A DNA stretch of 27,284 nt from JBMORL01 sp049322335 (GTDB lineage: Bacteria > Bacteroidota > Bacteroidia > Flavobacteriales_D > UBA2798): NCBI GenBank assembly GCA_049322335.1, contig JBMORL010000023.1:1-27284 (forward strand). The letters are read 5' to 3'. Under the pieces are notes generated by a model. It searched no databases, was not told the DNA's origin, and saw only the letters and a program-made list of their open reading frames with translations. Positions 17,187-24,734 of this stretch are shown piece by piece (the stretch's first letter is position 1; each line of letters begins with the position of its first letter). A program made the position numbers and the translations under genes.

Positions 17187-17596
17187 TGGACACCTCTTCG
17201 CTGCCCGGACATCTTGTTTTGTTTGACGGAATTTGTCATTTCTGCAATTCCACTGTTCAGCGCATTATTCGCAACGATCCATCCGGAAAATTTTATTTTA
17301 CCCCGCTTCAATCAGAAACCGGAAGTAAGATGTTAGATAAATGCAGACATAAGATAAATGCAGATACGATTATTTTTGTTAAGCACAATAAATGTTACAC
17401 AAAATCGGATGCTGCATTATTGATTGCTGCGGAGATGAAATTTCCTTATCCGTTGTTGTGTTTCGGGTTTATTGTTCCTCGTTTTTTGAGAAACCTCATT
17501 TATGATTACATCGCCCGCAACCGTTATAAATGGTTTGGCAAATCGGAAAGTTGTATGGTTCCGGATGAAAAACAGAAAGCAAGGTTTATCGGATAA
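17186..17596 (+). CDS. DCC-family (DUF393) thiol-disulphide oxidoreductase-like protein
   Basis: A 136-residue protein with the DUF393 signature LFDGICHFCNSTVQ: D14 just before the CxxC pair C17/C20 in a thioredoxin-like N-terminus. The C-terminal region YDYIARNRYKWFGKSESC is also typical of the family. Family members are predicted redox proteins whose substrates are mostly unknown. It starts with GTG, inside the TAG stop of the preceding FG-GAP gene; no in-frame ATG exists before the catalytic motif, so GTG is well supported. No signal peptide is present, so it should be cytoplasmic even though the upstream gene product is secreted. The coupling may be incidental. Confidence 0.85.
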   Translation: MDTSSLPGHLVLFDGICHFCNSTVQRIIRNDPSGKFYFTPLQSETGSKMLDKCRHKINADTIIFVKHNKCYTKSDAALLIAAEMKFPYPLLCFGFIVPRFLRNLIYDYIARNRYKWFGKSESCMVPDEKQKARFIG

Positions 17597-17664
17597 AGCA
17601 AAGGGTTCCCTTTTATTTAGAATAAAGGATGGATAACTGTAATTAATAGAAAACACAATAGAAT

Positions 17665-17869
17665 AACGTTTTGCCCGCTCCGTGGCAAAGAAGGCACGGT
17701 AAGGGTTAAATTAAAATGTTTGGCCACTCTGTGGCCGATAAAAGCTTTACTGCTTTCTTAATCGTATAATTTAATTTGTAATTTATTGGTCAGATGTCCG
17801 GCACCAGAGGTGCCGGATGTTTTTAAAACCCTATAGAAAAAGAAATTGCCCCGGGGCGGGCAAAACGTT
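17665..17869. repeat. 205-bp non-coding block bounded by 24-bp inverted repeats (MITE-like)
   Basis: The intergenic stretch 17597-17928, between convergent genes, contains terminal inverted repeats at 17665-17688 and 17846-17869 that match at 22 of 24 positions (outer ends AACGTTTTGCCCGC / GCGGGCAAAACGTT). Inside are two further hairpins: GGCCAC-tct-GTGGCC (17722-17736) and a perfect 9-bp stem TCCGGCACC-aga-GGTGCCGGA (17797-17817). No open frame and no obvious target duplication are seen. It may be a miniature inverted-repeat element, a REP-like family member or a structured transcript end shared by the converging genes. Confidence 0.55.
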
Positions 17870-17928
17870 TTGAAAACTGATGGTAATCCCTATATGATTT
17901 TCACAACTTTTCCAAACAAATTCAGCTA

Positions 17929-19851
17929 TCAATAAAACGGCCTGCATTGTTTGATGTATAATTTTCTGTTTCCTTTTTCATCTTTGTAAATTTTAAATTC
18001 CACATCCAGCGCGTACTCTTTGAATACATATTTGAGTGAGGCACCGGTTTTTGAATAAAAATGTTTTTTAATGGCCGACAGTTGTTTGGTAAGCTGTTGA
18101 ATTTCTTCGTCAGACAAAACATGAACTCCTTTGCTCAGGGAAGAAAAAGACAAATACTCAATGGCATTTTTGGTATTGAAAAAATCAGAATCGGTATTAA
18201 GAAAGCTGATCAGCTGATCGCAGGTAACGGTATCGGGAGGAGCCACTACGCTTACTTCTCCCAGTTGTGCGTTGATAATGTATCCCGCTTCATAATCGCG
18301 GTAAATATTTTTGGTGATGGCTACACCATTTACCAGTTCATCGGGAAAAGCGCGGTGACATAAAACACCCATGGCTATAGAAAGCTGGTCGATATGAAAA
18401 TGTTCTCTTTCATCAAAAGCCCGCATATTCCATAATGAGGCCCATACTGTTTTAATAGCACGCTCTACAGTTTTCGCTGTATCACCGGGAATTCCTGTCT
18501 TGGAATCATACAATCCGGCCCCGTTGAATCCCTGCAAATCTTCGGCATTGGAAGATGACCGGAAACGAAATTGATTCCCGGCATTTTTACTCAACACTTT
18601 TTCCTCCACCACCTTAATAAAATGTGGATTGGCGGGCGATTTCATAATGGAATCACGGATCCCGGCCAGCAATTTTTCCAGTTGCGGGCGGTCTTTTTTC
18701 ACTTCGGGACTGCAAGCCTTTATGATCATTTTATCAATACCATATTTCCTAACGTGTTGCGCATACCAGTAAAAGGGAATGGAAAAAGCACCTTCGGGAA
18801 TATGAATGGGCGACTCAATACTCATTACACGATTCAGTTCACCAAGATTCGAAGCTTTGGCACCGTATGTTTTTATGGATTTATATTTGAGCTGTGAAAT
18901 ATCAGCAATAACAGATGTAGATGTATCACAGTCCAGTTTTTTGTATTTGATCTCTTTTCCTGCAGAGTCGGGCAATGGCCGGGGCAGTTCTTTTACAAAA
19001 AAAGTGTCGGCATTTACTTCCAGCGAGATGAATTTTCCTTTCAGCTTTTCCAGCTCCCCGTTTTCCCAGGCGTTTTTCCAGGCTACTACCGGTATTTTCC
19101 TGTTGCGGGCAAGAATGGAAATATGGCTGAGAGGCGTTTGAAAATCGGTGGTAATGATTCCGGCACAAAAAGGAATATAATTGGAACCTCCTTTTATCAG
19201 TAATATCTTATCGCTGCAATCACCCAGTTTTTCTACTTCTGCACCGGTTACTTTCAGCAACGTGCCTTCGGCTTTTTTACTGCTGATGACCTGTAACTGC
19301 TGTTTTCCATAAATTTCAGCCGGAAAAACTATGGGAAAACCGGTGTTTTTCTTTTTGGCATCATCAATGAGGCGTGTGGTATTCATATATACTTTCAGCG
19401 AATCGCCTGCAAAGAAATTTTCCTTTATCGCACGGTATAAAATCTCAATATCTTCTGTACGGATTAAATCGGCAGGCGAAAATTCTATAACGTAGCGCCC
19501 GCTGCTTTTAAAGTGGTTAACGTTACACAAATAGTATTTTCTTCCGGTTGAGTTGGAATAATTGTTGTAGTTATACCGGTACAGATCCTGCTGGTCGCCC
19601 AGGTAATCGCGGCAGAAATCGTAATGGTATTTAAATCGTGTGGAGTGAATGAAATACAATTTTTTGGTACGGAGAACATACACCACTTTTACTGCATCCA
19701 CCTGTCCGAATTTAGCCGACAAAGGTTCACCCGCCAGTTGATCGAATTCTTTTTGATTTTTGAGTTGCGAAAGGAAAGAAGGAACAGACTGGCCTTTCCC
19801 CGGAAAAGGGAAAAAAACCAAAACAGCCGTTACTAAAAAGAAGTGCCGCAT
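17929..19851 (-). CDS. Exported phosphohistidine-domain / PEP-synthase-type ATP-grasp protein
   Basis: A 640-residue protein with an N-terminal signal peptide (1-20, ending PGKGQS). The N-terminal third (about 30-180) is not recognised. Next comes a PEP-utiliser mobile domain with the phosphohistidine motif TPLSHISILAR (H243). After it comes a PPDK_N-type ATP-grasp domain: YGAKASNL (K332), FRSSSNAEDLQGFNGAGLYDS (from 430), VWASLWNMRAF (469-479), and the late metal/ATP site ALDVEF (E618) with QCRP (635-638). In PEP synthase and PPDK the ATP-grasp domain comes first; here the histidine domain precedes it, as in glucan water dikinases. The PEP/pyruvate-binding barrel is absent, so the acceptor is not pyruvate by the usual route. 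Export of an ATP-dependent enzyme is unexpected. The conserved motifs argue against decay. The substrate is unknown. Confidence 0.85.
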   Translation of the reverse strand: MRHFFLVTAVLVFFPFPGKGQSVPSFLSQLKNQKEFDQLAGEPLSAKFGQVDAVKVVYVLRTKKLYFIHSTRFKYHYDFCRDYLGDQQDLYRYNYNNYSNSTGRKYYLCNVNHFKSSGRYVIEFSPADLIRTEDIEILYRAIKENFFAGDSLKVYMNTTRLIDDAKKKNTGFPIVFPAEIYGKQQLQVISSKKAEGTLLKVTGAEVEKLGDCSDKILLIKGGSNYIPFCAGIITTDFQTPLSHISILARNRKIPVVAWKNAWENGELEKLKGKFISLEVNADTFFVKELPRPLPDSAGKEIKYKKLDCDTSTSVIADISQLKYKSIKTYGAKASNLGELNRVMSIESPIHIPEGAFSIPFYWYAQHVRKYGIDKMIIKACSPEVKKDRPQLEKLLAGIRDSIMKSPANPHFIKVVEEKVLSKNAGNQFRFRSSSNAEDLQGFNGAGLYDSKTGIPGDTAKTVERAIKTVWASLWNMRAFDEREHFHIDQLSIAMGVLCHRAFPDELVNGVAITKNIYRDYEAGYIINAQLGEVSVVAPPDTVTCDQLISFLNTDSDFFNTKNAIEYLSFSSLSKGVHVLSDEEIQQLTKQLSAIKKHFYSKTGASLKYVFKEYALDVEFKIYKDEKGNRKLYIKQCRPFY

Positions 19852-20065
19852 GCCCGTAAAAGTACAAAGCAGATGCCAACCTGCAGATGAATTTAAGTGA
19901 ATGGCCGTAAAATTATTATTCTTTAACTACTGAAAGGAAAACGCCTGAAATGATTGATCAAACGAAACCGACAGGGCCGGAATTTTACATTTTCTGTAAC
20001 CACACTCTTTTGAATTCGTTAAACCCTGCATCACATAAAATAATCCGGGTATTGCTGCGTTTTTT

Positions 20066-20073
20066 TACCTTTG
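20066..20073 (+). promoter_or_regulatory. Possible -7 box (TACCTTTG) immediately before porT
   Basis: TACCTTTG matches TAnnTTTG and ends one base before the ATG at 20075. No -33 TTG lies at the right distance. If functional, transcription would begin at or after the annotated start codon. It is low confidence for that reason. Confidence 0.25.
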
Positions 20074-20074
20074 G

Positions 20075-20818
20075 ATGGTGTTGGACAGACTGAAAGACAT
20101 AGAACTCATAAAATCCCGGTATGTATTTGCCGTTTTAGCCCTGCTGGTGGCCCCGTTTGGCATGGCCCAGAAAGACCTGCCAAAAAACCTGCCCAAATTT
20201 GACGAACGCAGGTATCATTTCGGTTTCATCCTGGCATATAATTCGGCTGATTTTATGATTGACCTGACGCCCGATTTTACGTTTGGAGACTCTCTTTTAT
20301 ATATAAAAACCGAAAGACAACCCGGTTTTAATCTCGGCCCGCTGGCCTCACTTAATTTCAATAAAAATGTTTCCCTCCGGTTCATTCCTGATATTTCGTT
20401 CCAGGACCGAAAGATTTACTATGGCTTTTTAAAACCCGATTCAACCGTGGAAGAGATCGACCGCAGAGTGGAATCCACTTACATCAATTTTCCCCTTAAC
20501 CTTAAACTGCGTACCGACCGGGTAAACAATTTTGCTGCTTATGCTTTGGGTGGCTTCCAGTGGGGCCTGGATATGGCTACACAAAAAGGAGTAAATAACG
20601 TGGGCATTAACACCATTGTAAAAATAAAAGATACTGACTACGCTTACCAGGTAGGTGGAGGGGTTGATTTTTTTCTTCCTTATTTTAAATTCGGACTGGA
20701 ACTAAAGCTCATCCGCGGAATTCCCGATTTACTGATCCATGACGGAACACGATATGCCAGTCCGATTGAACGGATGCGTTCGAGAGTTTGGTTGTTTTCA
20801 CTCACGTTCGAGGGATAA
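20075..20818 (+). CDS. porT: PorT-like outer-membrane beta-barrel of the type IX secretion system
   Basis: A 247-residue protein. A hydrophobic export segment (about 16-31, ending FGMAQ) is followed by the conserved opening KFDERRYHFGFILAYNSADF and then alternating amphipathic strands, for example NKNVSLRFIPDISF, YINFPLNLKLRT, AAYALGGFQWGLDM and YAYQVGGGVDFFL, ending in an aromatic strand. Length and motif fit PorT, a T9SS component needed for export of cargos bearing C-terminal sorting domains; three such cargos occur in this window. The N-terminal 15 residues before the signal core are longer than usual, and GTG/TTG codons just downstream could be the true start. The COG2509 gene follows after 3 bp, so the two are probably one transcript. 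Confidence 0.85.
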   Translation: MVLDRLKDIELIKSRYVFAVLALLVAPFGMAQKDLPKNLPKFDERRYHFGFILAYNSADFMIDLTPDFTFGDSLLYIKTERQPGFNLGPLASLNFNKNVSLRFIPDISFQDRKIYYGFLKPDSTVEEIDRRVESTYINFPLNLKLRTDRVNNFAAYALGGFQWGLDMATQKGVNNVGINTIVKIKDTDYAYQVGGGVDFFLPYFKFGLELKLIRGIPDLLIHDGTRYASPIERMRSRVWLFSLTFEG

Positions 20819-20821
20819 ACG

Positions 20822-22366
20822 ATGATCACCGAAGTAACACTTTCCCTTTCCCCTGCCGAAGCGTTTGATGCCGAAAAAATTACATCTGCCACCCGGAAAG
20901 AATTATCTCTGAAATCTGCCAACAGTCTTTTCGTAACCGTAAAAAAACGTTCGGTAGATGCACGGGGAAAACTCCCGAAGTTTATTCTGAAAGTAGAAGC
21001 CCGCATCAATGAAAAGGAGCCGGAGAAAAAAACTTTTGTATTTGAAAAACGCGATATAAAAAATGCCGAACCCGTTTTTATCATTGGTGCCGGCCCGGCA
21101 GGAATGTTTGCAGCATTGCGGCTGATAGAACTCGGGAAAAAACCGGTGTTGTTTGAACGCGGAAAAAATGTTCGCGACCGGAGGAGAGACCTGGCGGTGC
21201 TCAATAAAGAACATATTGTAAACCCCGAATCCAATTACTGCTTTGGTGAAGGCGGTGCAGGAACTTATTCTGACGGAAAACTATATACCCGTTCCACCAA
21301 ACGGGGCGATGTAAATAAAATCCTTGAACAACTGGTAGCCCACGGAGCGAGCGAAGATATTACGATAGATGCACACCCGCACATCGGCACCAATAAATTG
21401 CCGCAGATTATCGTCAATATCCGCGAAACCATAAAAGAATGCGGAGGAGAAATTCATTTTCAATCCAAACTAACTGATATCACTGTAACTAACGGTGAAG
21501 TGGCTGGTGTAGTCATCAACGGCAATGAAAAATATAAAGGAAAAAAAATCATCCTTGCCACCGGACATTCTGCCCGCGATATTTTTTACCTGCTGTTTGA
21601 AAAGAAAATACAGGTAGAATACAAGCCCTTTGCCATGGGAGTACGTGCCGAGCATCCGCAATCACTTATCGACAGCATACAATACAAATGCGCCACCCGT
21701 GATGTTTTGCTTCCTGCCGCTTCCTACAGCCTGGTGGAACAGGTAGAAGGACTGGGTGTATATTCGTTTTGTATGTGTCCCGGTGGCATTATCGCTCCCT
21801 GCGCCACATCGCCCGGAGAAATTGTTACCAACGGATGGTCGCCATCCAAACGCAATAATCCCTATGCCAACTCAGGTATCGTGGTTACAGTAGATGAAAA
21901 AGACCTGGAAAAATATTCGTCTTTCGGACCGCTGGCGGGATTAAAATTCCAGGAAGAAGTGGAAAAATCCTGCTGGGAAGCTGGCGGAAAAACACAAACT
22001 GCACCGGCACAACGGTTGGCGGACTTCAGCAATAACAAATTCTCTTCTACCCTTCCCTCCTGTTCTTACCAGCCGGGGATAAAAAGTGTCAACCTGAAAG
22101 ATGTTCTCCCTGTTTCCATTGCATCGCGGCTGCAAAAAGGATTTATTGCTTTCGGAAAAAAAATGAAGGGATATTATACCAATGATGCCGTGCTGGTAGC
22201 TCCCGAATCAAGAACCTCTTCACCTGTAAGAATACCACGCGACAAAGAAACATTGCAACATCCGCAGGTAAAAGGCCTCTTCCCCTGTGGCGAAGGAGCC
22301 GGTTATGCCGGTGGAATTATTTCGGCCGCCATTGACGGACAGAATGTGGCGGAGAAATGCCTGTAA
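20822..22366 (+). CDS. COG2509-type FAD-dependent dehydrogenase
   Basis: A 514-residue flavoprotein. An N-terminal alpha/beta domain (about 1-80) precedes a Rossmann FAD-binding fold with GAGPAGMFAALR (89-100) and a following acidic residue in LFERG. The family segment CFGEGGAGTYSDGKLYTR (from 140) and a GHSARD strand follow. The C-terminus carries a second FAD motif, LFPCGEGAGYAGGI, near the end. This matches the widespread but uncharacterised COG2509 dehydrogenases, which are distantly related to geranylgeranyl reductase-like flavoproteins. No signal peptide or membrane helix is seen, so it is cytoplasmic. The 3-bp gap after porT suggests co-transcription, but no functional link between them is known. 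No clear terminator follows the stop. Confidence 0.88.
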   Translation: MITEVTLSLSPAEAFDAEKITSATRKELSLKSANSLFVTVKKRSVDARGKLPKFILKVEARINEKEPEKKTFVFEKRDIKNAEPVFIIGAGPAGMFAALRLIELGKKPVLFERGKNVRDRRRDLAVLNKEHIVNPESNYCFGEGGAGTYSDGKLYTRSTKRGDVNKILEQLVAHGASEDITIDAHPHIGTNKLPQIIVNIRETIKECGGEIHFQSKLTDITVTNGEVAGVVINGNEKYKGKKIILATGHSARDIFYLLFEKKIQVEYKPFAMGVRAEHPQSLIDSIQYKCATRDVLLPAASYSLVEQVEGLGVYSFCMCPGGIIAPCATSPGEIVTNGWSPSKRNNPYANSGIVVTVDEKDLEKYSSFGPLAGLKFQEEVEKSCWEAGGKTQTAPAQRLADFSNNKFSSTLPSCSYQPGIKSVNLKDVLPVSIASRLQKGFIAFGKKMKGYYTNDAVLVAPESRTSSPVRIPRDKETLQHPQVKGLFPCGEGAGYAGGIISAAIDGQNVAEKCL

Positions 22367-22635
22367 TTATTGCCATTACTTCCATTCTTATAGTGCTTCA
22401 CTTATTTGGTAAACCGTAAAACCCAACCGGTGGACGCCTGCGGTTTCCGGGTCGCAGATACTGCCCGTACTTCCGGTGATAATACCCATGAATACTTTTG
22501 TATGTATCATGCCGGCAGCGACAGGAATACCGGTGGTTTTACCTGTCATACATTCCTATATCCTTTACAAAAAACTCAAAGGGGCCAATAGCTGAAATTG
22601 AGAAAAAATCACCATCTTTGCCACCTGAAAACCAT

Positions 22636-22719
22636 GCCCTGGTGGCGAAATTGGTAAACGTTGCGGTCTCAGAAGCCGTTGGTGTAATTACCTTGAGAGT
22701 TCGAGTCTCTCCCAGGGCA
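22636..22719 (+). tRNA. tRNA-Leu (anticodon CAG)
   Basis: An 84-nt class II tRNA. The acceptor GCCCTGG pairs with CCAGGGC (22712-22718), followed by discriminator A. The D-loop carries the conserved ATTGGTA run. The anticodon loop CTCAGAA has anticodon CAG at 22670-22672. There is a long variable arm closed by GGT/ACC, and the T arm is GAGAG-TTCGAGT-CTCTC. The 3' CCA is not encoded. The scaffold gap begins two bases after the gene. Confidence 0.92.
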
Positions 22720-22720
22720 C

Positions 22721-22820
22721 NNNNNNNNNNNNNNNNNNNNNNNNNNNNNNNNNNNNNNNNNNNNNNNNNNNNNNNNNNNNNNNNNNNNNNNNNNNNNNNN
22801 NNNNNNNNNNNNNNNNNNNN
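22721..22820. other. 100-N scaffold gap
   Basis: Exactly 100 N, a placeholder length. The 20 bases just left (22701-22720) and just right (22821-22840) of the gap are identical, so the real distance is unknown and may even be an overlap. Confidence 0.98.
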
Positions 22821-22823
22821 TCG

Positions 22824-23054
22824 AGTCTCTCCCAGGGCACTTTAGTAAACAGACTGTATTTTATTAACGTATTTAGCATTTGAATGATTTGTGTGTGACG
22901 AGAAGTTTATCCCGATCGACAGCATCGGGAAGTCTCTCCCAGGGCACATTAGTAAACAGACTGTATTTTATTAACGTATTTAGCATTTGAATGATTTGTG
23001 TGTGACGAGAAGTTTATCCCGATCGACAGCATCGGGAAGTCTCTCCCAGGGCAC
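22824..23054 (+). repeat. 107-bp tandem repeats, each ending in a tRNA-Leu 3' tail
   Basis: Two full units (22841-22947 and 22948-23054) are identical except for the first base. Each ends with AGTCTCTCCCAGGGCAC, the same 17 nt that end the tRNA-Leu region (T-arm 3' strand, acceptor 3' strand and two following bases). The same 17 nt precede the first unit at 22824-22840. Each unit also carries a 7-bp hairpin, TCCCGAT-cgacagc-ATCGGGA, directly before the tail. The part of 22720-23169 not covered by this array is the gap, a terminator and about 55 bp with nothing recognisable. The array probably caused the assembly break. Confidence 0.9.
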
Positions 23055-23114
23055 CCCTGAAGCAGAAAAAACCTACTCCGAACGATGTCCGGGGCAGGTT
23101 TTTTCGCTTCAGGG
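23055..23114. terminator. Bidirectional terminator between tRNA/repeats and the OmpA-domain operon
   Basis: A 60-nt nearly continuous inverted repeat: CCCTGAAGC...GCTTCAGGG outside, an A6/T6 pair next, and a GC-rich inner stem with an eight-base loop. It offers a hairpin plus T run in both directions, so it can end the plus-strand tRNA transcript and the minus-strand operon whose last stop lies at 23170. Confidence 0.85.
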
Positions 23115-23169
23115 AGTGAGTTAAATTGAGATAAGTGATAAAAGAAGTTTCGATTCCACTATAAAATTA

Positions 23170-24333
23170 TCAGTTAATTCTGAAATCCTTTTTCCTGATC
23201 ACATAATATCCTTTTTTCTTTTTGTATTTCAGTTTATCAGTATCGATTTTAAGAATAACGTTATTCTTTTCCCCGTCTTCAAACTGAATTCTCAGGTATT
23301 TTTCTTCTTTATTAGGTAAATCAGGAAACAGCGCTATCAGTTTTTTATTGCTTTCCACTTTTCCCTGAATCATGGCATTTGCGTGGGGAAAAACCGTTAG
23401 TATCTCATACGGAATGAATCCTTTTGCTTTTACTATTAATGTGTCTGATTTTGTTTTTTTCGGTTTACAATCAACATTTTTACATGGTGGGCAAACCGAA
23501 CGCACCAGGTATTCAAAAAATTCCTGGCCATCTTTTTCGACTACCGTAAGCGAAGTATCCAAAAGATTCCAGCGCAACTTACCTTCCTTATTTTCTCCAT
23601 CGTAAAACTGCATAGCCGGGCCACTGCAATAAGGATTGGTAGAAACCGGAACATAAATTTTAACAGGAACTTTAAGTTCACAAGGCTCATTTTTTGTACT
23701 GCTTACGCAAAACATCACATTAGAAACAAGAGGCTCGTCTTCTGTAGTCATGGTAACAATATTATTCTCCAGCATTTCCTCTGTGTTTTTGATCAGCTTT
23801 ACTTCAATCCCGGGATTACCGCTCCCGTCAGTTTCTATTTTCACACCATTGGGAAGTGTTATAAGTTCAGGTTTACGAACTAAAACGGGCATTGGCAAAT
23901 GCACTGTTTCATGAATAATCTCCAGTGTAATCTCCACCCTCCTGTTGCCGGCCTTTCCGGTTGTGCCGTTATTATCATTAAGCGGTTTTGTTTCTCCAAA
24001 AAAACCGGAATGAATCATCGTTTTATCTATTCCGGCAGAATAAATAATATCCGATACTGCTTCTGTTCTTTTTTGGGATAACCTGATATTGTATTCCTCT
24101 GAACCATCATTGTCAGTGTGGCCGGAAATCGTAAATACAGCATTTTCTTCATTCAGTGCTTTTATCGCAAAGTTCCTGATGTTTTTCGCGGTTTCTTCAT
24201 TTATGCGATAGCTGTCAGAATCAAAGAGAATGATCATTTTTTCCACTGTTGCCTGTGCGGATAATGAATTATAAGGCCCGCCAGTTAAAATGGAAATACA
24301 AAAAATAAAAAAAAGTTTTCTGCTTTCTTTCAT
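23170..24333 (-). CDS. Exported protein with N-terminal OmpA-type peptidoglycan-binding domain
   Basis: A 387-residue protein with a signal peptide (about 1-27). The OmpA-like domain occupies about 32-139: FDSDSYRIN, ISGHTDNDGSEEYNIRLSQKR and GFFGETKP...NRRVEI, including the HTD aspartate and the LSxxR arginine that contact peptidoglycan. The remaining ~250 residues are not recognised; they look beta-rich and hold several cysteines, including CPPCKNVDC near 281-290. In most OmpA-family proteins the binding domain is C-terminal, so this order is unusual though not unique in Bacteroidota. The ATG overlaps the stop of the upstream DUF1801 gene (ATGA), which shows translational coupling. A strong terminator follows. 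It is probably a periplasmic or envelope-anchored protein. Confidence 0.85.
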   Translation of the reverse strand: MKESRKLFFIFCISILTGGPYNSLSAQATVEKMIILFDSDSYRINEETAKNIRNFAIKALNEENAVFTISGHTDNDGSEEYNIRLSQKRTEAVSDIIYSAGIDKTMIHSGFFGETKPLNDNNGTTGKAGNRRVEITLEIIHETVHLPMPVLVRKPELITLPNGVKIETDGSGNPGIEVKLIKNTEEMLENNIVTMTTEDEPLVSNVMFCVSSTKNEPCELKVPVKIYVPVSTNPYCSGPAMQFYDGENKEGKLRWNLLDTSLTVVEKDGQEFFEYLVRSVCPPCKNVDCKPKKTKSDTLIVKAKGFIPYEILTVFPHANAMIQGKVESNKKLIALFPDLPNKEEKYLRIQFEDGEKNNVILKIDTDKLKYKKKKGYYVIRKKDFRIN

Positions 24334-24728
24334 TTTGATATTTTTTTATTTTTTGTAATTGCTTTTTTCGCTTTCTCCTCATTCTGCTTTATTCTGAATT
24401 CTGTAATTTTTGTAATTAGTGATAACGGCATCGGTTTATCCAGCGGAAACTGAATGGAACCTTTTGCATTTTTATATCCGGATATTTCTTTTTTGAAGTT
24501 CGCAACTACTGCTGCACCGGGATAAAAACCGATGTGATGGTTATATCCCGCAAAATGAACCAGGTTTTTTCCATACAGCCGGAATGTGGGGATAGCATAA
24601 CTGATAGCTTCCTCTGCTTTTGGCGCTGCTTTTTTGATAGTGGTTCTTACCTGCTGAAGAAGTTTTTGTGTCTTTTCGGGAAAGTGAGCTATATAGTCAT
24701 CTATATTTTTTACTTTTATTCTTTCCAT
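24330..24728 (-). CDS. DUF1801 family protein (YdhG-like, frataxin-like fold)
   Basis: A 132-residue protein from the ATG at 24728; a TTG one codon upstream is also open. It has the family pattern: IDDYIAHFPEKTQKLLQQVRTTIKKAAPKAEEAISYAIPTFRLYGKNLVHFAGYNHHIGFYPG, then a KGSIQFPLDKPMPLSLI segment and a lysine-rich tail. DUF1801 members adopt a frataxin-like fold, and the Bacillus relative has been proposed as an iron chaperone; most others are uncharacterised. It is cytoplasmic by sequence. It lies 6 bp after the T9SS cargo gene and overlaps the OmpA-domain gene by 4 bp, so all three are one operon, although the products act in different compartments. Confidence 0.85.
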   Translation of the reverse strand: MERIKVKNIDDYIAHFPEKTQKLLQQVRTTIKKAAPKAEEAISYAIPTFRLYGKNLVHFAGYNHHIGFYPGAAVVANFKKEISGYKNAKGSIQFPLDKPMPLSLITKITEFRIKQNEEKAKKAITKNKKISK

Positions 24729-24734
24729 CAATCT

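Noticed and set aside
17929..19851. Calling the gene PEP synthase (ppsA) or PPDK
   Set aside because: The PEP/pyruvate barrel is missing, the domain order is reversed, and the protein has a signal peptide.
20680..21234. 184-residue open frame on the minus strand
   Set aside because: It is antisense to porT and the COG2509 gene, is serine/arginine-rich and has no domain signature.
22438..22560. Small RNA in the region between the COG2509 gene and the tRNA
   Set aside because: A -7-like TACTTTTG and two weak hairpins occur, but there is no -33 element or terminator and the pairing is poor.
22821..22840. A second tRNA-Leu gene to the right of the gap
   Set aside because: Only the last 20 nt of the tRNA region are present; it cannot be called as a gene without the missing sequence.
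22498..22845. Open frame spanning the scaffold gap
   Set aside because: It reads through the tRNA and 100 N; the apparent protein is an artefact.
22841..23054. CRISPR-like array
   Set aside because: The whole 107-bp unit is repeated, there are no unique spacers, and only two units are present; no cas genes are seen.
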